Below are positions 8,403-17,869 of a DNA stretch of 64,000 bases, piece after piece. Every line of letters begins with the position of its first letter. Positions within the stretch are counted from its first letter, which is position 1. Source of the DNA: JAQUTK01 sp963677415 (GTDB taxonomy: Bacteria > Bacteroidota > Bacteroidia > Bacteroidales > JAQUTK01); NCBI GenBank assembly GCA_963677415.2, contig CAXXFJ010000040.1:62001-126000 (forward strand), written 5' to 3'. Under the pieces are notes generated by a model. That model ran no database searches and had not been told where the DNA came from. It saw only the letters and a list, made by a program, of their open reading frames with translations. The translations under genes were made by a program, and so were the position numbers.

Positions 8403-9152
8403 TTACTCTGAAAAGTACTGCTTCAAAAGATCTTCAAAGTTATACATCCCTACTGGTTTGTTAACCAGATTATTAGCTACGAAGATTACTCCATTTCCAA
8501 AAGCTTCTCTTGAAATAGACTCATGAATAAGTCTGACAGTCTGATAGGGAAAACCAAACACTATTTCGTGCTTCCCAACAATACCACCTACCCGAACCGA
8601 GTTTATTTCTGTTGTTTCGAGATCTAGCGCCTCAGCAATCTTAACTGCTGTTCCGGAGATGCCGTCTTTCCCTTTATAATGTTCTTCAATAATCTCAATA
8701 TCCGCCCATGGAGCAATCTTTTTAAGAAACTTCGCAGCAAACATCAGATAGTTTACTCCCAAGGTGATGTTGGGACTCCAAAATACTCTGGTCTGACTGG
8801 ATAGCTCTTTTAGTAGTCTTTTTTCAGCAGGTTTGTAGTGAGATATAGCAGAGATAATCGTAATATTTCTTGCAGCAGCGAATTTACCGTAATCATAAAT
8901 CCCAAGATTGGAAGAAAAGTCAATGATAACGTCCACAGGATGTTTATCAAGGAGTTCTTCCATTCCTATTTTAGAACTGGAATAGATTAGACCCGGCTCA
9001 ACAGAAGAAATCCCTAAAAACTCAGAGACACTCCTATGTTCTAAGGTAGTACTCCTTCGAAGCACCCATTCAAGAGTGAAGTCCTCATTTTGTAGTATGA
9101 CTGAAGCTACTGATTTTCCTGTTTTCCCAAATCCTATTAATCCAATTCTCAT
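8403..9152 (-). CDS. Divergent dihydrodipicolinate reductase (DapB)-like protein
   Basis: This 249-residue protein has an N-terminal Rossmann fold (GLIGFGKTGKSVA, residues 4-16) and the DapB C-terminal domain with SPNITLGVN (126-134) and SGTA (166-169). DapB reduces hydroxy-dihydrodipicolinate in lysine and diaminopimelate synthesis. The signature is altered: classical DapB has a His-His pair and then K-x-DAPSGTA, whereas here it reads HYKGKDGISGTA (158-169), with Tyr for the second His, DGI for DAP, and one residue fewer before SGTA. It may be a true but divergent DapB or a paralogue acting on another imine. No other lysine-pathway gene is nearby. Confidence 0.7.
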   Translation of the reverse strand: MRIGLIGFGKTGKSVASVILQNEDFTLEWVLRRSTTLEHRSVSEFLGISSVEPGLIYSSSKIGMEELLDKHPVDVIIDFSSNLGIYDYGKFAAARNITIISAISHYKPAEKRLLKELSSQTRVFWSPNITLGVNYLMFAAKFLKKIAPWADIEIIEEHYKGKDGISGTAVKIAEALDLETTEINSVRVGGIVGKHEIVFGFPYQTVRLIHESISREAFGNGVIFVANNLVNKPVGMYNFEDLLKQYFSE

Positions 9153-9295
9153 TCTTCTTTTAGTTTTGATTAGTTAATTCAAACACAAGATATCTTTGGG
9201 TTGTTTATCTCTAGCTGAGTAATAAGACTGACACTCTTAAGCACACAATATGTGTATGCTTAATTCAATTCTATGTAAGTGATACTATGTATGTA

Positions 9296-9317
9296 CGGTC
9301 AAAAAAAGTGTTGACCG
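9296..9317. repeat. Short palindrome CGGTCAA-N8-TTGACCG
   Basis: Seven-base arms, 9296-9302 and 9311-9317, are separated by eight bases. The same CGGTCAA word recurs in the stem of the terminator at 9454-9495. It could be an operator about 145 bases upstream of the DapB-like gene, or chance. Confidence 0.3.
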
Positions 9318-9453
9318 AATGTGCTATTTATATACAATCCAGAGTGCTGCAGGAGCATTGCAAAGATATCCGCTGGGTAAAGGTATATTTTTCGACGCAA
9401 ATATGCAAGAAAAAAAGGAGTGAACGTCCTCCAAATCTTCTTTTATACGAAAA

Positions 9454-9495
9454 AATCGGTCAAACAACGCTGTAATTTACGTTGTTTGACCGATT
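9454..9495 (-). terminator. Rho-independent terminator of the beta-propeller gene
   Basis: A perfect 16-bp stem (9454-9469 with 9480-9495) and a 10-base loop are followed on the minus strand by a T run. It lies 48 bases after the stop of the gene ending at 9543. Confidence 0.8.
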
Positions 9496-9542
9496 CCCAT
9501 TTACTCAAAAGGGATTATTGTTCCCTCTGTATTGCAAAAGAA

Positions 9543-11201
9543 TCAAATCGTCACCTTCCCGTGCAACAGAGATGGATTCTTGTCATCCGGATTGAGGATT
9601 ACAATCAAATTATACTCCACTCCTTTTTCGAAGACTTTACCACAGAGGAGTTCTACGTTAATCTTTTCGTAAGGTTTCAAAGACTTGACTTTTCCGGTAG
9701 CAACTACCACCTCTTTCTTATCCGAGGTTGTATATACAATCTTCAGTTTGGCACTCTTTGAAGCGACCTGTCCAAAGTTCTGAACTTCAACATTCATTGT
9801 AAAACCATTGCCTGAAGATGTTATCTTCGGCAAACAAGGAGAAAGAATGGGTTCGATGAACTTTACATAGGGCAGACGGGCATACCCGAACAGGAGTTCA
9901 CCTTTGTTTGTCTTACCAAGCATCTTTGCTGCAAATTCATCTTCAGGAATACCGTTTCCTTCTCCGTTGAAGGTTACAATCAGATCTTTTCCGGACTTTT
10001 CAGTTTTTAGCACCTTGCAACCTTTGCCATAATTCACGGTGTCAGCCTCACCGAAGCGCAAAGAGTTGATATCAATATCCGATTGTGGATTAAAACCTTC
10101 CTCCGCAGCTATCTTCACACGGATGGATTTTGTCTTTTCTGTAATAGTGTTCTTATCCAGTATGGTAAGTAAGCGTCCGGTAGTCAATGGGATACAGATA
10201 TTCTTGGAACTATGATTGTCTCTGCCCTTATCTTCGTTTTTTAAAGTATCTATCACTGCAAAGTTTGCCTGAGTAGCACGCCCGTACTTATCTTGGTACA
10301 TTTTGAGACGTTCATACTTGAACCATTCTTCTACTTTGCCGCTTTCTTGTACAGATACGCCTGGCAAATATGCTTCTCCGGATTCCCATTTCCAGTTGCG
10401 GCCATCTTTGGAACGCAGATAATAGGCGGCACGTCCCAGCCAATCATTAACGATGAGGTTGTATTGCACATTATCGCGCCAAACGACAGGGTCTTCAAAA
10501 CGACCACGAATATCGGGATATGCACGCTTTTCTGACACTTGGTTGTAAGCGGATTCGCCAGTCTGGCTAAACCAGACACCACCTCCGCGACATACCATCA
10601 GATAGGAACCGTCTTCACGCTGAGCAAAAGTCAAGTTTGACAAGCCTTCAATGATTTTCCTGTCTCGGTTTAGAAATTCAAATTTCTTATACGTCCAGGG
10701 ACCATTGCATCCATCGGCAATATAATAGCCATCAATAACATAAAGAACGTATCTACCATCTGTGAGTCTGTATACTTCCGGATTATGACCCTTCCCAATA
10801 GTGTCTTTAACCACAAACGGACCATATTGATTATCAGAAACCGCGTTGAAAACAGTGGACCCTGGCCAGGTAGCATGTCCTCTCGGCGAACTTTCAAGCC
10901 ATCCGCACACAAAAAGATGGTACTTGCCGTCCTCACACTTCTTGATATTTCCACCCCAATAGGACCATTTCTTACTTTCAATCCCATTATAAATGTATCT
11001 CGGGATCACGCCTTGCGCACCCCAGGTATCACGGGTAAGTTTGCCTACACTCTTCATGGGTCGGAACAGGTCCATGAACCGTCCACCCTGAACCAGATTT
11101 TCCCATCCAGCCGGACGGACGCGCTCTTCAATTTGCGACTTTGCATCGTAGCTTATTACTAAGAGAGCTACTAGTGCGATAAGAATTTGTTTTGTCTTCA
11201 T
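9543..11201 (-). CDS. Secreted beta-propeller glycosidase-like protein (GH43/GH117-type fold)
   Basis: The 552-residue product has a signal peptide (residues 1-22). The middle looks like a five-bladed propeller of the GH43/GH32/GH117 kind: repeated blade motifs such as KWSYWGGNIKKCEDGKYHLF, GHNPEVYRLTDGRYVLYV, YLMVCRGGGVWFS and GRFEDPVVWRDNVQYNLI. The FEDP segment resembles the Asp-containing blades of these enzymes. The last hundred residues or so form a CARDB-like Ig domain (MNVEVQNFGQVASKSAKL). Exact family and substrate are not determined; it may be a member of an uncharacterised Bacteroidales glycosidase family. It is a single gene with its own terminator. Confidence 0.65.
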   Translation of the reverse strand: MKTKQILIALVALLVISYDAKSQIEERVRPAGWENLVQGGRFMDLFRPMKSVGKLTRDTWGAQGVIPRYIYNGIESKKWSYWGGNIKKCEDGKYHLFVCGWLESSPRGHATWPGSTVFNAVSDNQYGPFVVKDTIGKGHNPEVYRLTDGRYVLYVIDGYYIADGCNGPWTYKKFEFLNRDRKIIEGLSNLTFAQREDGSYLMVCRGGGVWFSQTGESAYNQVSEKRAYPDIRGRFEDPVVWRDNVQYNLIVNDWLGRAAYYLRSKDGRNWKWESGEAYLPGVSVQESGKVEEWFKYERLKMYQDKYGRATQANFAVIDTLKNEDKGRDNHSSKNICIPLTTGRLLTILDKNTITEKTKSIRVKIAAEEGFNPQSDIDINSLRFGEADTVNYGKGCKVLKTEKSGKDLIVTFNGEGNGIPEDEFAAKMLGKTNKGELLFGYARLPYVKFIEPILSPCLPKITSSGNGFTMNVEVQNFGQVASKSAKLKIVYTTSDKKEVVVATGKVKSLKPYEKINVELLCGKVFEKGVEYNLIVILNPDDKNPSLLHGKVTI

Positions 11202-11366
11202 GATCTTGATTTTGTTTCATTCGTTCAAGATGCAAAGTAAAACAATAATTTCGTTGCAGAAATACTATTTTGTTGGATTTGTCTTATTCCAACATGAAAT
11301 CATATCAAACAAATACCCATCCTATTAATTTCGTAAATAATTAAGATTTTCTATCAGTTTAATATA

Positions 11367-11374
11367 TAACTTTG
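11367..11374 (+). promoter_or_regulatory. Probable -7 box of the PBP1A gene
   Basis: TAACTTTG fits TAnnTTTG and stands 22 bases before the start codon. Confidence 0.5.
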
Positions 11375-11396
11375 TGCTGTTTTAACGCAGGGCAAA

Positions 11397-13868
11397 ATGA
11401 AACACTTGACTATAAAAGGAATAACCACACTCGTGAAAAAAATAGTGTCTCATGGTAAGGCATTGCTGTACTCAAACAATTCGAGACACTCCCGCCTTTT
11501 AAGCGTCTTTATTTCTTGCCGGCAAACGTGCAAGAATTACGTTAGAATGTATAGATCCTATTTCCGCCAGTCTCCCTGGTATAGGAAAACAGTTCTTTCT
11601 GCTGCAACTTTTATCCTCTTCTTCCTGCTTTATCTAGTGATGGTGGATTTCAACTTCCTTTGGCTATTTGGTAAATCGCCAAGCATGTCGATGATTAAAA
11701 ACCCTCAGCAAAGTGAAGCTTCAATTATTTATACCGCAGACGGAAAGCAGCTTGGAAAGTACTTCCGTGAAAACAGAACCCCTGTGGAATATGAAGAAAT
11801 TTCCCCTCTGTTGATAAAGACTCTCATTTGCACCGAGGATGAACGTTTTTATGAACACTTTGGCGTGGATCTGGAAGGTGTATTTTCAGCAGTTAAAGAC
11901 ATGACCCAAGGGAAGGCACGAGGAGCCAGCACTATCACCCAACAACTGGTGAAGAATATGTTTAAAGTCCGATCTCAATATTCCAGGGGTCTTCTGGGTT
12001 ATATACCCGGAGTGAAACTACTTATCATGAAGTCGAAAGAGTGGATCACTGCGGTTAAAATCGAAATGCGGTATTCCAAAAAGGAAATTCTTACCATGTA
12101 TCTTAATACCGTCGATTTTGGAAGCAATGCGTATGGAATTAAAACGGCATGTAAGACTTATTTCAAATCCTTACCGAAAGACATTACTATCGAACAGTCT
12201 GCCACATTAGTCGGATTATTGAAAGCAACAACCACCTATAATCCACGCGCTAACCCGAAGAACAGTCTAAAGCGTCGTAATGTGGTGCTGGACAACTTAT
12301 TTTCCCACAAACTGATTTCTGCTGCTGAACTGGATTCTCTGAAACAGATCCCAATCCGGCTAAACTATAGTGTTGAGAGCAATTATGATGGTGAAGCGCT
12401 GTATTTTAGAGAAGCAGTTGCCGAATCACTGAAAGATTGGTGTAAGGAGAATGATATTGACCTCTATTCTGACGGTCTGAAAATATACACAACACTCGAT
12501 TCTCGTATGCAAAAGTATGCGGAGATAGCAGTGGATAAACAGATGCGCATTGTGCAGAATAACTTCAACAACCATTGGGGGCGAGAAAATCCATGGCAGG
12601 ATGCGAAACACGTTGAGATTGTCAATTTCATTGAAGATATTGCAAAAAGCACCTTAGCCTACAAAGCTTTACAGATAAAATATCCCGATCAACCGGATTC
12701 CATTACGTTGTATCTGAATAAACCTCACCGTTTGAAAGTTTTCGACTACAAAGTAGGGGTGAGAGATACGACTTTCAGCACGATGGACTCAATCCGCTAC
12801 ATGGAGCATTTTATGCATACGGGATTTGTCTCCATCGAACCTCAAACGGGTTATGTGAAAGCTTGGGTGGGTGATATTAATTTCGAAACATGGAAATACG
12901 ACAAGGTGTTGTCCAAACGCCAACCGGGTTCTACTTTCAAACTCTTTGTGTATGCCACCGCTCTGAATAAAGGGTTAGGTCCGTGCGACACACGCGTGGA
13001 TCAATACGTCGCCTGGGATGTCATGGATAAAGGAGTAATGAAAAAGTGGACTCCCCGAAACGCTAACGGCGAGTATACGGGCGAAGCCCTGACCCTTAAA
13101 GCCGCGTTCGCCAGATCTATTAATACTGTAGCCGTACAACTGGCCAAAGAGTTTGGTGTTGATGAGGTAATAAAAACGGCTTATGCCATGGGAATAAAAA
13201 CTCCTTTGAATGCTATTCCATCTGTCTCTCTCGGTTCATCAGACGTTTCTGTACTTGAATTAGTCAACGCTTATTGTACCGTTATCAATGACGGTATGAC
13301 TCATGACCCGGTATTAGTTACCCGCATCGAAGATAATGAAGGAAAGGTCTTGTTTGAGCACAAAATTGTACAAACGCAAGCTATTCCTTACCAGACAGCC
13401 TTCCTGATGACACAGATGCTTCGTGCCGGACTGACTGAATACAATGCTACCTCACAAAATTTGTGGTCTTTCGATCTCTTTCGTCAGGGTACTGAGTTTG
13501 GAGGAAAGACAGGAACATCCTCAAATCACTCCGATGCATGGTTTGTGGGTGTAACGCCTAATCTTGTGGGAGGAGCCTGGGTTGGAGGTGAGCACCGGAG
13601 CATCCACTTCAGAACTGGCAAACTGGGCGAAGGGAGCAAAACGGCATTACCAATCTTCGGCTACTTTATGGAACAGGTGCTCGCTGATGATAATTTAAAA
13701 CAATACAGAGCTAAATTCCCGAAACCAAAACAAAAGATTGAAAAATCATATGATTGCCAATCTCATCGTCCGCAACAGGATTCCATTGATACACTAGAGG
13801 GTGATAGTCTTATATCGGATGAGGCAGCGGTAGATTTGAATGTGGAAGAAGATTCTATATCTCTGTGA
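11397..13868 (+). CDS. Penicillin-binding protein 1A (class A, bifunctional)
   Basis: This 823-residue inner-membrane enzyme polymerises and cross-links peptidoglycan. A cytoplasmic tail of about 63 residues precedes one membrane segment (about 64-85). The GT51 domain has EDERFYEHFGVD (catalytic Glu near residue 147) and RGASTITQQLVKN (about 175). The transpeptidase has SxxK as STFK (about 511), SxN as SIN (about 572) and KTGTSS (about 703). The C terminus is acidic and low in complexity. All catalytic motifs are present and the length is normal for PBP1A (mrcA/ponA class). It is probably a single transcription unit, with another -7 box before the next gene. Confidence 0.94.
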   Translation: MKHLTIKGITTLVKKIVSHGKALLYSNNSRHSRLLSVFISCRQTCKNYVRMYRSYFRQSPWYRKTVLSAATFILFFLLYLVMVDFNFLWLFGKSPSMSMIKNPQQSEASIIYTADGKQLGKYFRENRTPVEYEEISPLLIKTLICTEDERFYEHFGVDLEGVFSAVKDMTQGKARGASTITQQLVKNMFKVRSQYSRGLLGYIPGVKLLIMKSKEWITAVKIEMRYSKKEILTMYLNTVDFGSNAYGIKTACKTYFKSLPKDITIEQSATLVGLLKATTTYNPRANPKNSLKRRNVVLDNLFSHKLISAAELDSLKQIPIRLNYSVESNYDGEALYFREAVAESLKDWCKENDIDLYSDGLKIYTTLDSRMQKYAEIAVDKQMRIVQNNFNNHWGRENPWQDAKHVEIVNFIEDIAKSTLAYKALQIKYPDQPDSITLYLNKPHRLKVFDYKVGVRDTTFSTMDSIRYMEHFMHTGFVSIEPQTGYVKAWVGDINFETWKYDKVLSKRQPGSTFKLFVYATALNKGLGPCDTRVDQYVAWDVMDKGVMKKWTPRNANGEYTGEALTLKAAFARSINTVAVQLAKEFGVDEVIKTAYAMGIKTPLNAIPSVSLGSSDVSVLELVNAYCTVINDGMTHDPVLVTRIEDNEGKVLFEHKIVQTQAIPYQTAFLMTQMLRAGLTEYNATSQNLWSFDLFRQGTEFGGKTGTSSNHSDAWFVGVTPNLVGGAWVGGEHRSIHFRTGKLGEGSKTALPIFGYFMEQVLADDNLKQYRAKFPKPKQKIEKSYDCQSHRPQQDSIDTLEGDSLISDEAAVDLNVEEDSISL

Positions 13869-13959
13869 AAATGTCTAACTATGACTTTTATCGAACGTAA
13901 TATTTCGATCCTTTGTCCGTTTCTATTAGGTAAAAGATGTTATTCTTTGAAAGTTTCCT

Positions 13960-13967
13960 ATCTTTGT
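13960..13967 (+). promoter_or_regulatory. Probable -7 box of the DUF2723 operon
   Basis: TATCTTTG fits TAnnTTTG and lies 55 bases before the start at 14023. A clear -33 element at proper spacing is not seen. Confidence 0.45.
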
Positions 13968-14022
13968 ACGCATTTTTTGCCTGTTTTCATACTAAGTATT
14001 ATTAAATAACGACTTTAACCGA

Positions 14023-17000
14023 ATGAAAAATTACAAGCTACTGAACAATCTTTTCGGATGGATCAGTTTTGTTATTGCTGCCATTGTCTATATCATGACA
14101 ACTGAATCGTCTGCAAGTTTTTGGGATTGCAGCGAGTTTATCTCTTCTGCTTATAAACTTGAAGTAGGACACCCACCCGGAGCGCCTTTCTTTATGCTTT
14201 GCGCCAATCTGTTCACCCACTTCACCTCTGATGTGACAATGGTGGGAAAGATGGTCAATATATTCTCCGCTTTATGTAGTGCGGCAACCATTCTGTTCTT
14301 GTTTTGGACCATTACCCATCTGGCAAAGAAAATTGCTTGCAAGGATGGGGAAAAGCCATCGCTCGCACAGACTATTGCCATATTAGGAAGTGGTATGGTG
14401 GGTGGATTAGCTTATGCCTTCTCTGATACTTTCTGGTTTTCTGCTGTTGAAGGTGAGGTATATGCCTTTTCATCACTCTTTACGGCTGTTGTTGTTTGGG
14501 TGATCCTTAAGTGGGAAGAGCATGCAGATGAACCGCATTCGGATCGTTGGATCGTTCTGATTGCTTATCTGATGGGACTTTCTGTCGGTGTCCATCTTCT
14601 GAACTTATTGGCTATCCCAACCATTGCGTTGGTTTTTTATTACAAGAAATATTCAACAATCAACTGGAAAGGGACACTGACGACCCTTCTCATCTCTTTC
14701 GCTATTGTCGGAGTATTGATGTATGGACTGATTCCGGGCATGGTGCATGTGGCTGGTTGGTTTGAGCTGCTCTTTGTGAATTCTCTTTCAATGCCTTTCA
14801 ACACCGGCGTTGTAGTTTATTGCTTCCTGGTTATAGCTGCTGTGATTTGGGGTGTCTATGAAAGTGCTCATGGAAAGAACCGCGTTCGTGCAAACAGTTC
14901 ATTCATGGTTTCTGCCATTCTAATGGGAGCTCCGTTTATCGGATCCAGTCTGATCATTGGTATTATTTTGAGCGTGGCACTTGGAGTCTTCCTCTTTATG
15001 AAAAAGGAAATCAACTACCGTCTGATGAATACGACATTGCTCTCTATGATGGTTATGGCAATCGGCTACTCTTCCTACGCAGTAATCATAATCCGTGCAT
15101 CGGCAAACACGCCGATGGATCAGAACTCACCGAAAGATGTGTTCACATTGGAGAGTTACCTGAACCGCGAACAGTATGGGGAACGCCCATTGCTCTACGG
15201 TCAGACTTTTGTTGCTGATGTGCAACGTGATGCTCAGGGTAATGGTTGTGTGCCTGTCTACAAAGAAGGAGCACCGATCTACGCACGTAATATAAAGAAA
15301 GATCCGAATGAAAAGGATAAGTATATCGTATCCGGCCACAAATCAACGCCTGTTTATCAGCCGGAGCTTTGTATGCTCTTCCCACGTATGTATAGCAATT
15401 CGGAAGAGATGGGACATGTCAGCGAATACAAACGCTGGTCCAACTTCGTAGGAACTCCGGTAACTGTCAATACCTGTGGAGAGACTAAAACAGTGATGAA
15501 GCCGACGTTCATGGAAAACATGCGTTACTTCTTCGGCTATCAGCTTGGATATATGTATTTCCGCTATTTCATGTGGAACTACTCCGGTCGTCAGAACGAT
15601 ATTCAAGGACATGGTGAGATAGAAAATGGGAATGTGCTCACAGGGTTCAACTTCATCGACAAACAATTTGTGGGTGACCAGACCAAACTGCCACCGGATA
15701 TGGCCAACAATAAGGCGCGTAATGTATATTATATGCTTCCACTGCTACTAGGTATCATCGGACTGGGCTTTCAAATCGGACGTGGAAAGAGAGGGGAACA
15801 GACCTTCTTCGTCACTTTCATGCTCTTCTTTATGACCGGTATCGCGATCGTGCTTTACCTGAATCAGTATCCGAATCAACCGCGTGAACGGGATTATGCC
15901 TATGCGGGATCGTTTTATGCGTTCGCTATATGGATCGGGCTGGGTACCTATGCCATCTTTAAAGGGTTGAGTCGCTATGCGCCAAAGACGATTAGTAGTA
16001 TTATCGCGGTGGTTCTTACATTGTTGGTGCCTATTCAAATGATCAGTCAGACATGGGACGATCACGACCGTTCAGGACGTACCGTGTGTCCGGACTTCGG
16101 ATCCAACTACCTCAATTCGTGCGAACCGAATGCAATCATCTTCACCAATGGTGACAACGATACTTTCCCATTATGGTACCTTCAGGAAGTGGAAGGCGTG
16201 CGCAGAGATGTACGTGTTTGTAACCTCAGTTATCTACAGACGGACTGGTACATTGACCAGATGAAACGGGAGGCATACGGATCCAAACCGCTTCCTATCA
16301 CATGGACGCGCGACCAATATGTACAGGGTACACGAGATTATGCCTATTTGATAGATAGAATCAACCAACCGTTGGATTTGAAGACAGCTTTGGAATTTGT
16401 CAAATCGGATGATCCAAGAATGAAGAAAATCCCGGGATACGCTGTTGATGTGGATTATATCCCCTCCAAGCAACTCTTCCTCCCTGTCGATTCTGCCCAA
16501 GTAATGAAGACTGGGACTCTGAGTCCGCAAGCTGCAAGTGCAATTGCCAAACAGATAAATCTAAACTTCAAGAGTAAGATGGCGTTGGGTAAACAAGAGC
16601 TAATGATTCTTGAGATGCTGGCTCAGAACAATTGGGAGCGTCCAATATATTATGCTGTCTCTGTCGGATCAGACCAGTATCTTGGTCTTACCAATAATTT
16701 TGCTCAAACCGGACTTGCCTATCAGATTATACCTATTAATCAGCCTGGACCTAGTGTCGACGCTGATAAGATGTATGATAACATGATGCATAAATTCCGC
16801 TTCGGAGGTATTGATAAGCCCGGTGTGTATCTTGATGAAAATGTCATGTCCATGTGTCGGACTCTCCGTTCAATGTTCTGCAAACTTGCAGATGCTTTGA
16901 TTGCCAAGGGAGATAAGGAAAGGGCAAAAGAGGCTCTTCTGTACTGTCAGGAAAAAATTCCTGATTCAAATGTCCCTAATGATTATCACGCAATAGCTCT

Positions 17001-17241
17001 TGGTGAAGGCTTGTATAAAGTAGGGGAAAAAGAAAAAGCAGCTGCTGTATTGGAAGACATCATGAACAATACTCAAAAAACATTGGAATGGTATTTTAGT
17101 CTGAATGAAAAACAGATGAAAGGTGCTAAAGAAGAGATACAATTCCAACTGGCAATTTACAAAGAGGTGATGCGTGTCTATCAGACTTTCGACCCTGAAC
17201 GCATGCAACAGCATAAGGACTATTTGAATAACTTGCAATAA
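14023..17241 (+). CDS. DUF2723 integral membrane glycosyltransferase (GT-C-like)
   Basis: The product is 1072 residues. About a dozen membrane helices fill the first 700 residues and a soluble periplasmic part with TPR-like helices follows. Near the N terminus, after the first helix, are WDCSEF (Asp35, Glu38) and HPPGAP (50-55), the hallmark of DUF2723 proteins; acidic residues in the first outer loop are the expected catalytic site in GT-C lipid-sugar-dependent enzymes. DYAYAGSFYAFA (about 625-637) is also a family motif. Bacteroidota members are thought to act in glycosylation of exported proteins or glycans; the acceptor here is unknown. The stop lies 8 bases before a NodB deacetylase. Confidence 0.85.
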   Translation: MKNYKLLNNLFGWISFVIAAIVYIMTTESSASFWDCSEFISSAYKLEVGHPPGAPFFMLCANLFTHFTSDVTMVGKMVNIFSALCSAATILFLFWTITHLAKKIACKDGEKPSLAQTIAILGSGMVGGLAYAFSDTFWFSAVEGEVYAFSSLFTAVVVWVILKWEEHADEPHSDRWIVLIAYLMGLSVGVHLLNLLAIPTIALVFYYKKYSTINWKGTLTTLLISFAIVGVLMYGLIPGMVHVAGWFELLFVNSLSMPFNTGVVVYCFLVIAAVIWGVYESAHGKNRVRANSSFMVSAILMGAPFIGSSLIIGIILSVALGVFLFMKKEINYRLMNTTLLSMMVMAIGYSSYAVIIIRASANTPMDQNSPKDVFTLESYLNREQYGERPLLYGQTFVADVQRDAQGNGCVPVYKEGAPIYARNIKKDPNEKDKYIVSGHKSTPVYQPELCMLFPRMYSNSEEMGHVSEYKRWSNFVGTPVTVNTCGETKTVMKPTFMENMRYFFGYQLGYMYFRYFMWNYSGRQNDIQGHGEIENGNVLTGFNFIDKQFVGDQTKLPPDMANNKARNVYYMLPLLLGIIGLGFQIGRGKRGEQTFFVTFMLFFMTGIAIVLYLNQYPNQPRERDYAYAGSFYAFAIWIGLGTYAIFKGLSRYAPKTISSIIAVVLTLLVPIQMISQTWDDHDRSGRTVCPDFGSNYLNSCEPNAIIFTNGDNDTFPLWYLQEVEGVRRDVRVCNLSYLQTDWYIDQMKREAYGSKPLPITWTRDQYVQGTRDYAYLIDRINQPLDLKTALEFVKSDDPRMKKIPGYAVDVDYIPSKQLFLPVDSAQVMKTGTLSPQAASAIAKQINLNFKSKMALGKQELMILEMLAQNNWERPIYYAVSVGSDQYLGLTNNFAQTGLAYQIIPINQPGPSVDADKMYDNMMHKFRFGGIDKPGVYLDENVMSMCRTLRSMFCKLADALIAKGDKERAKEALLYCQEKIPDSNVPNDYHAIALGEGLYKVGEKEKAAAVLEDIMNNTQKTLEWYFSLNEKQMKGAKEEIQFQLAIYKEVMRVYQTFDPERMQQHKDYLNNLQ

Positions 17242-17249
17242 GTTCGCAC

Positions 17250-17861
17250 ATGATTATTGAGCAGCCTCCTTGTTTATTTCGGGCACTCTATCCGAAGGCC
17301 ATCTGGAGAATGTCTCCGAAAGAGAAAGCAGTCTATCTGACTTTCGATGACGGTCCCATTCCCGAGGTGACCCCTTGGGTACTCGACTTGCTCGACAAGT
17401 ATCAGATCAAGGCTTGTTTCTTTATGGTCGGTGATAATGTAAAAAAACATCCTGAGATCTTTCAGATGGTCAAAGAGAGGGGGCATCTGGTAGGCAACCA
17501 CACCTTTAACCATATTCGTGGATATGAGATACAAGGCATTCGCTACCTGAAGAATATCGAAGAAACGAATGAACTTATTCACAGCCCGTATTTCCGTCCC
17601 CCTCATGGGCAATTACGACGCAACCAGTCTCTTGTGCTACACAGAAAATACACCGTAATCATGTGGGACCTGGTATCCCGTGATTACAGTAATAAGCTGA
17701 ATGGCGAACAGGTTTTCAAGAAAGTCAGAAAGTATGCCCGCAATGGATCTATCATTGTTTTTCATGACTCCTTGAAAGCTGAAAAGAATATGAAATATGC
17801 ACTGCCCCTCTCCATCGAATGGCTATTGGCTCAGGGTTATGCCTTCAAAACATTTGAATAA
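17250..17861 (+). CDS. NodB-type polysaccharide deacetylase family protein
   Basis: A 203-residue carbohydrate esterase 4 domain protein. The motifs are complete: TFDDGP (31-36; catalytic base and metal Asp), HTFNH (84-88; metal His pair), RPPHGQ (116-121) and HDS near residue 174. It should be a metal-dependent N- or O-deacetylase acting on a sugar polymer. No signal peptide or membrane anchor is visible, so either the protein acts in the cytoplasm on a lipid-linked or nucleotide-linked sugar or it is exported in an unusual way. It lies 8 bases from both the DUF2723 gene and queG, so one operon is likely. Confidence 0.85.
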   Translation: MIIEQPPCLFRALYPKAIWRMSPKEKAVYLTFDDGPIPEVTPWVLDLLDKYQIKACFFMVGDNVKKHPEIFQMVKERGHLVGNHTFNHIRGYEIQGIRYLKNIEETNELIHSPYFRPPHGQLRRNQSLVLHRKYTVIMWDLVSRDYSNKLNGEQVFKKVRKYARNGSIIVFHDSLKAEKNMKYALPLSIEWLLAQGYAFKTFE

Positions 17862-17869
17862 ATGAACTA

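Larger units (their letters stand above)
9153..9542. other. Intergenic region with palindrome and terminator
   Basis: No coding frame is convincing. The region holds the upstream side of the DapB-like gene, a short palindrome at 9296-9317, and the terminator at 9454-9495. Confidence 0.5.
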
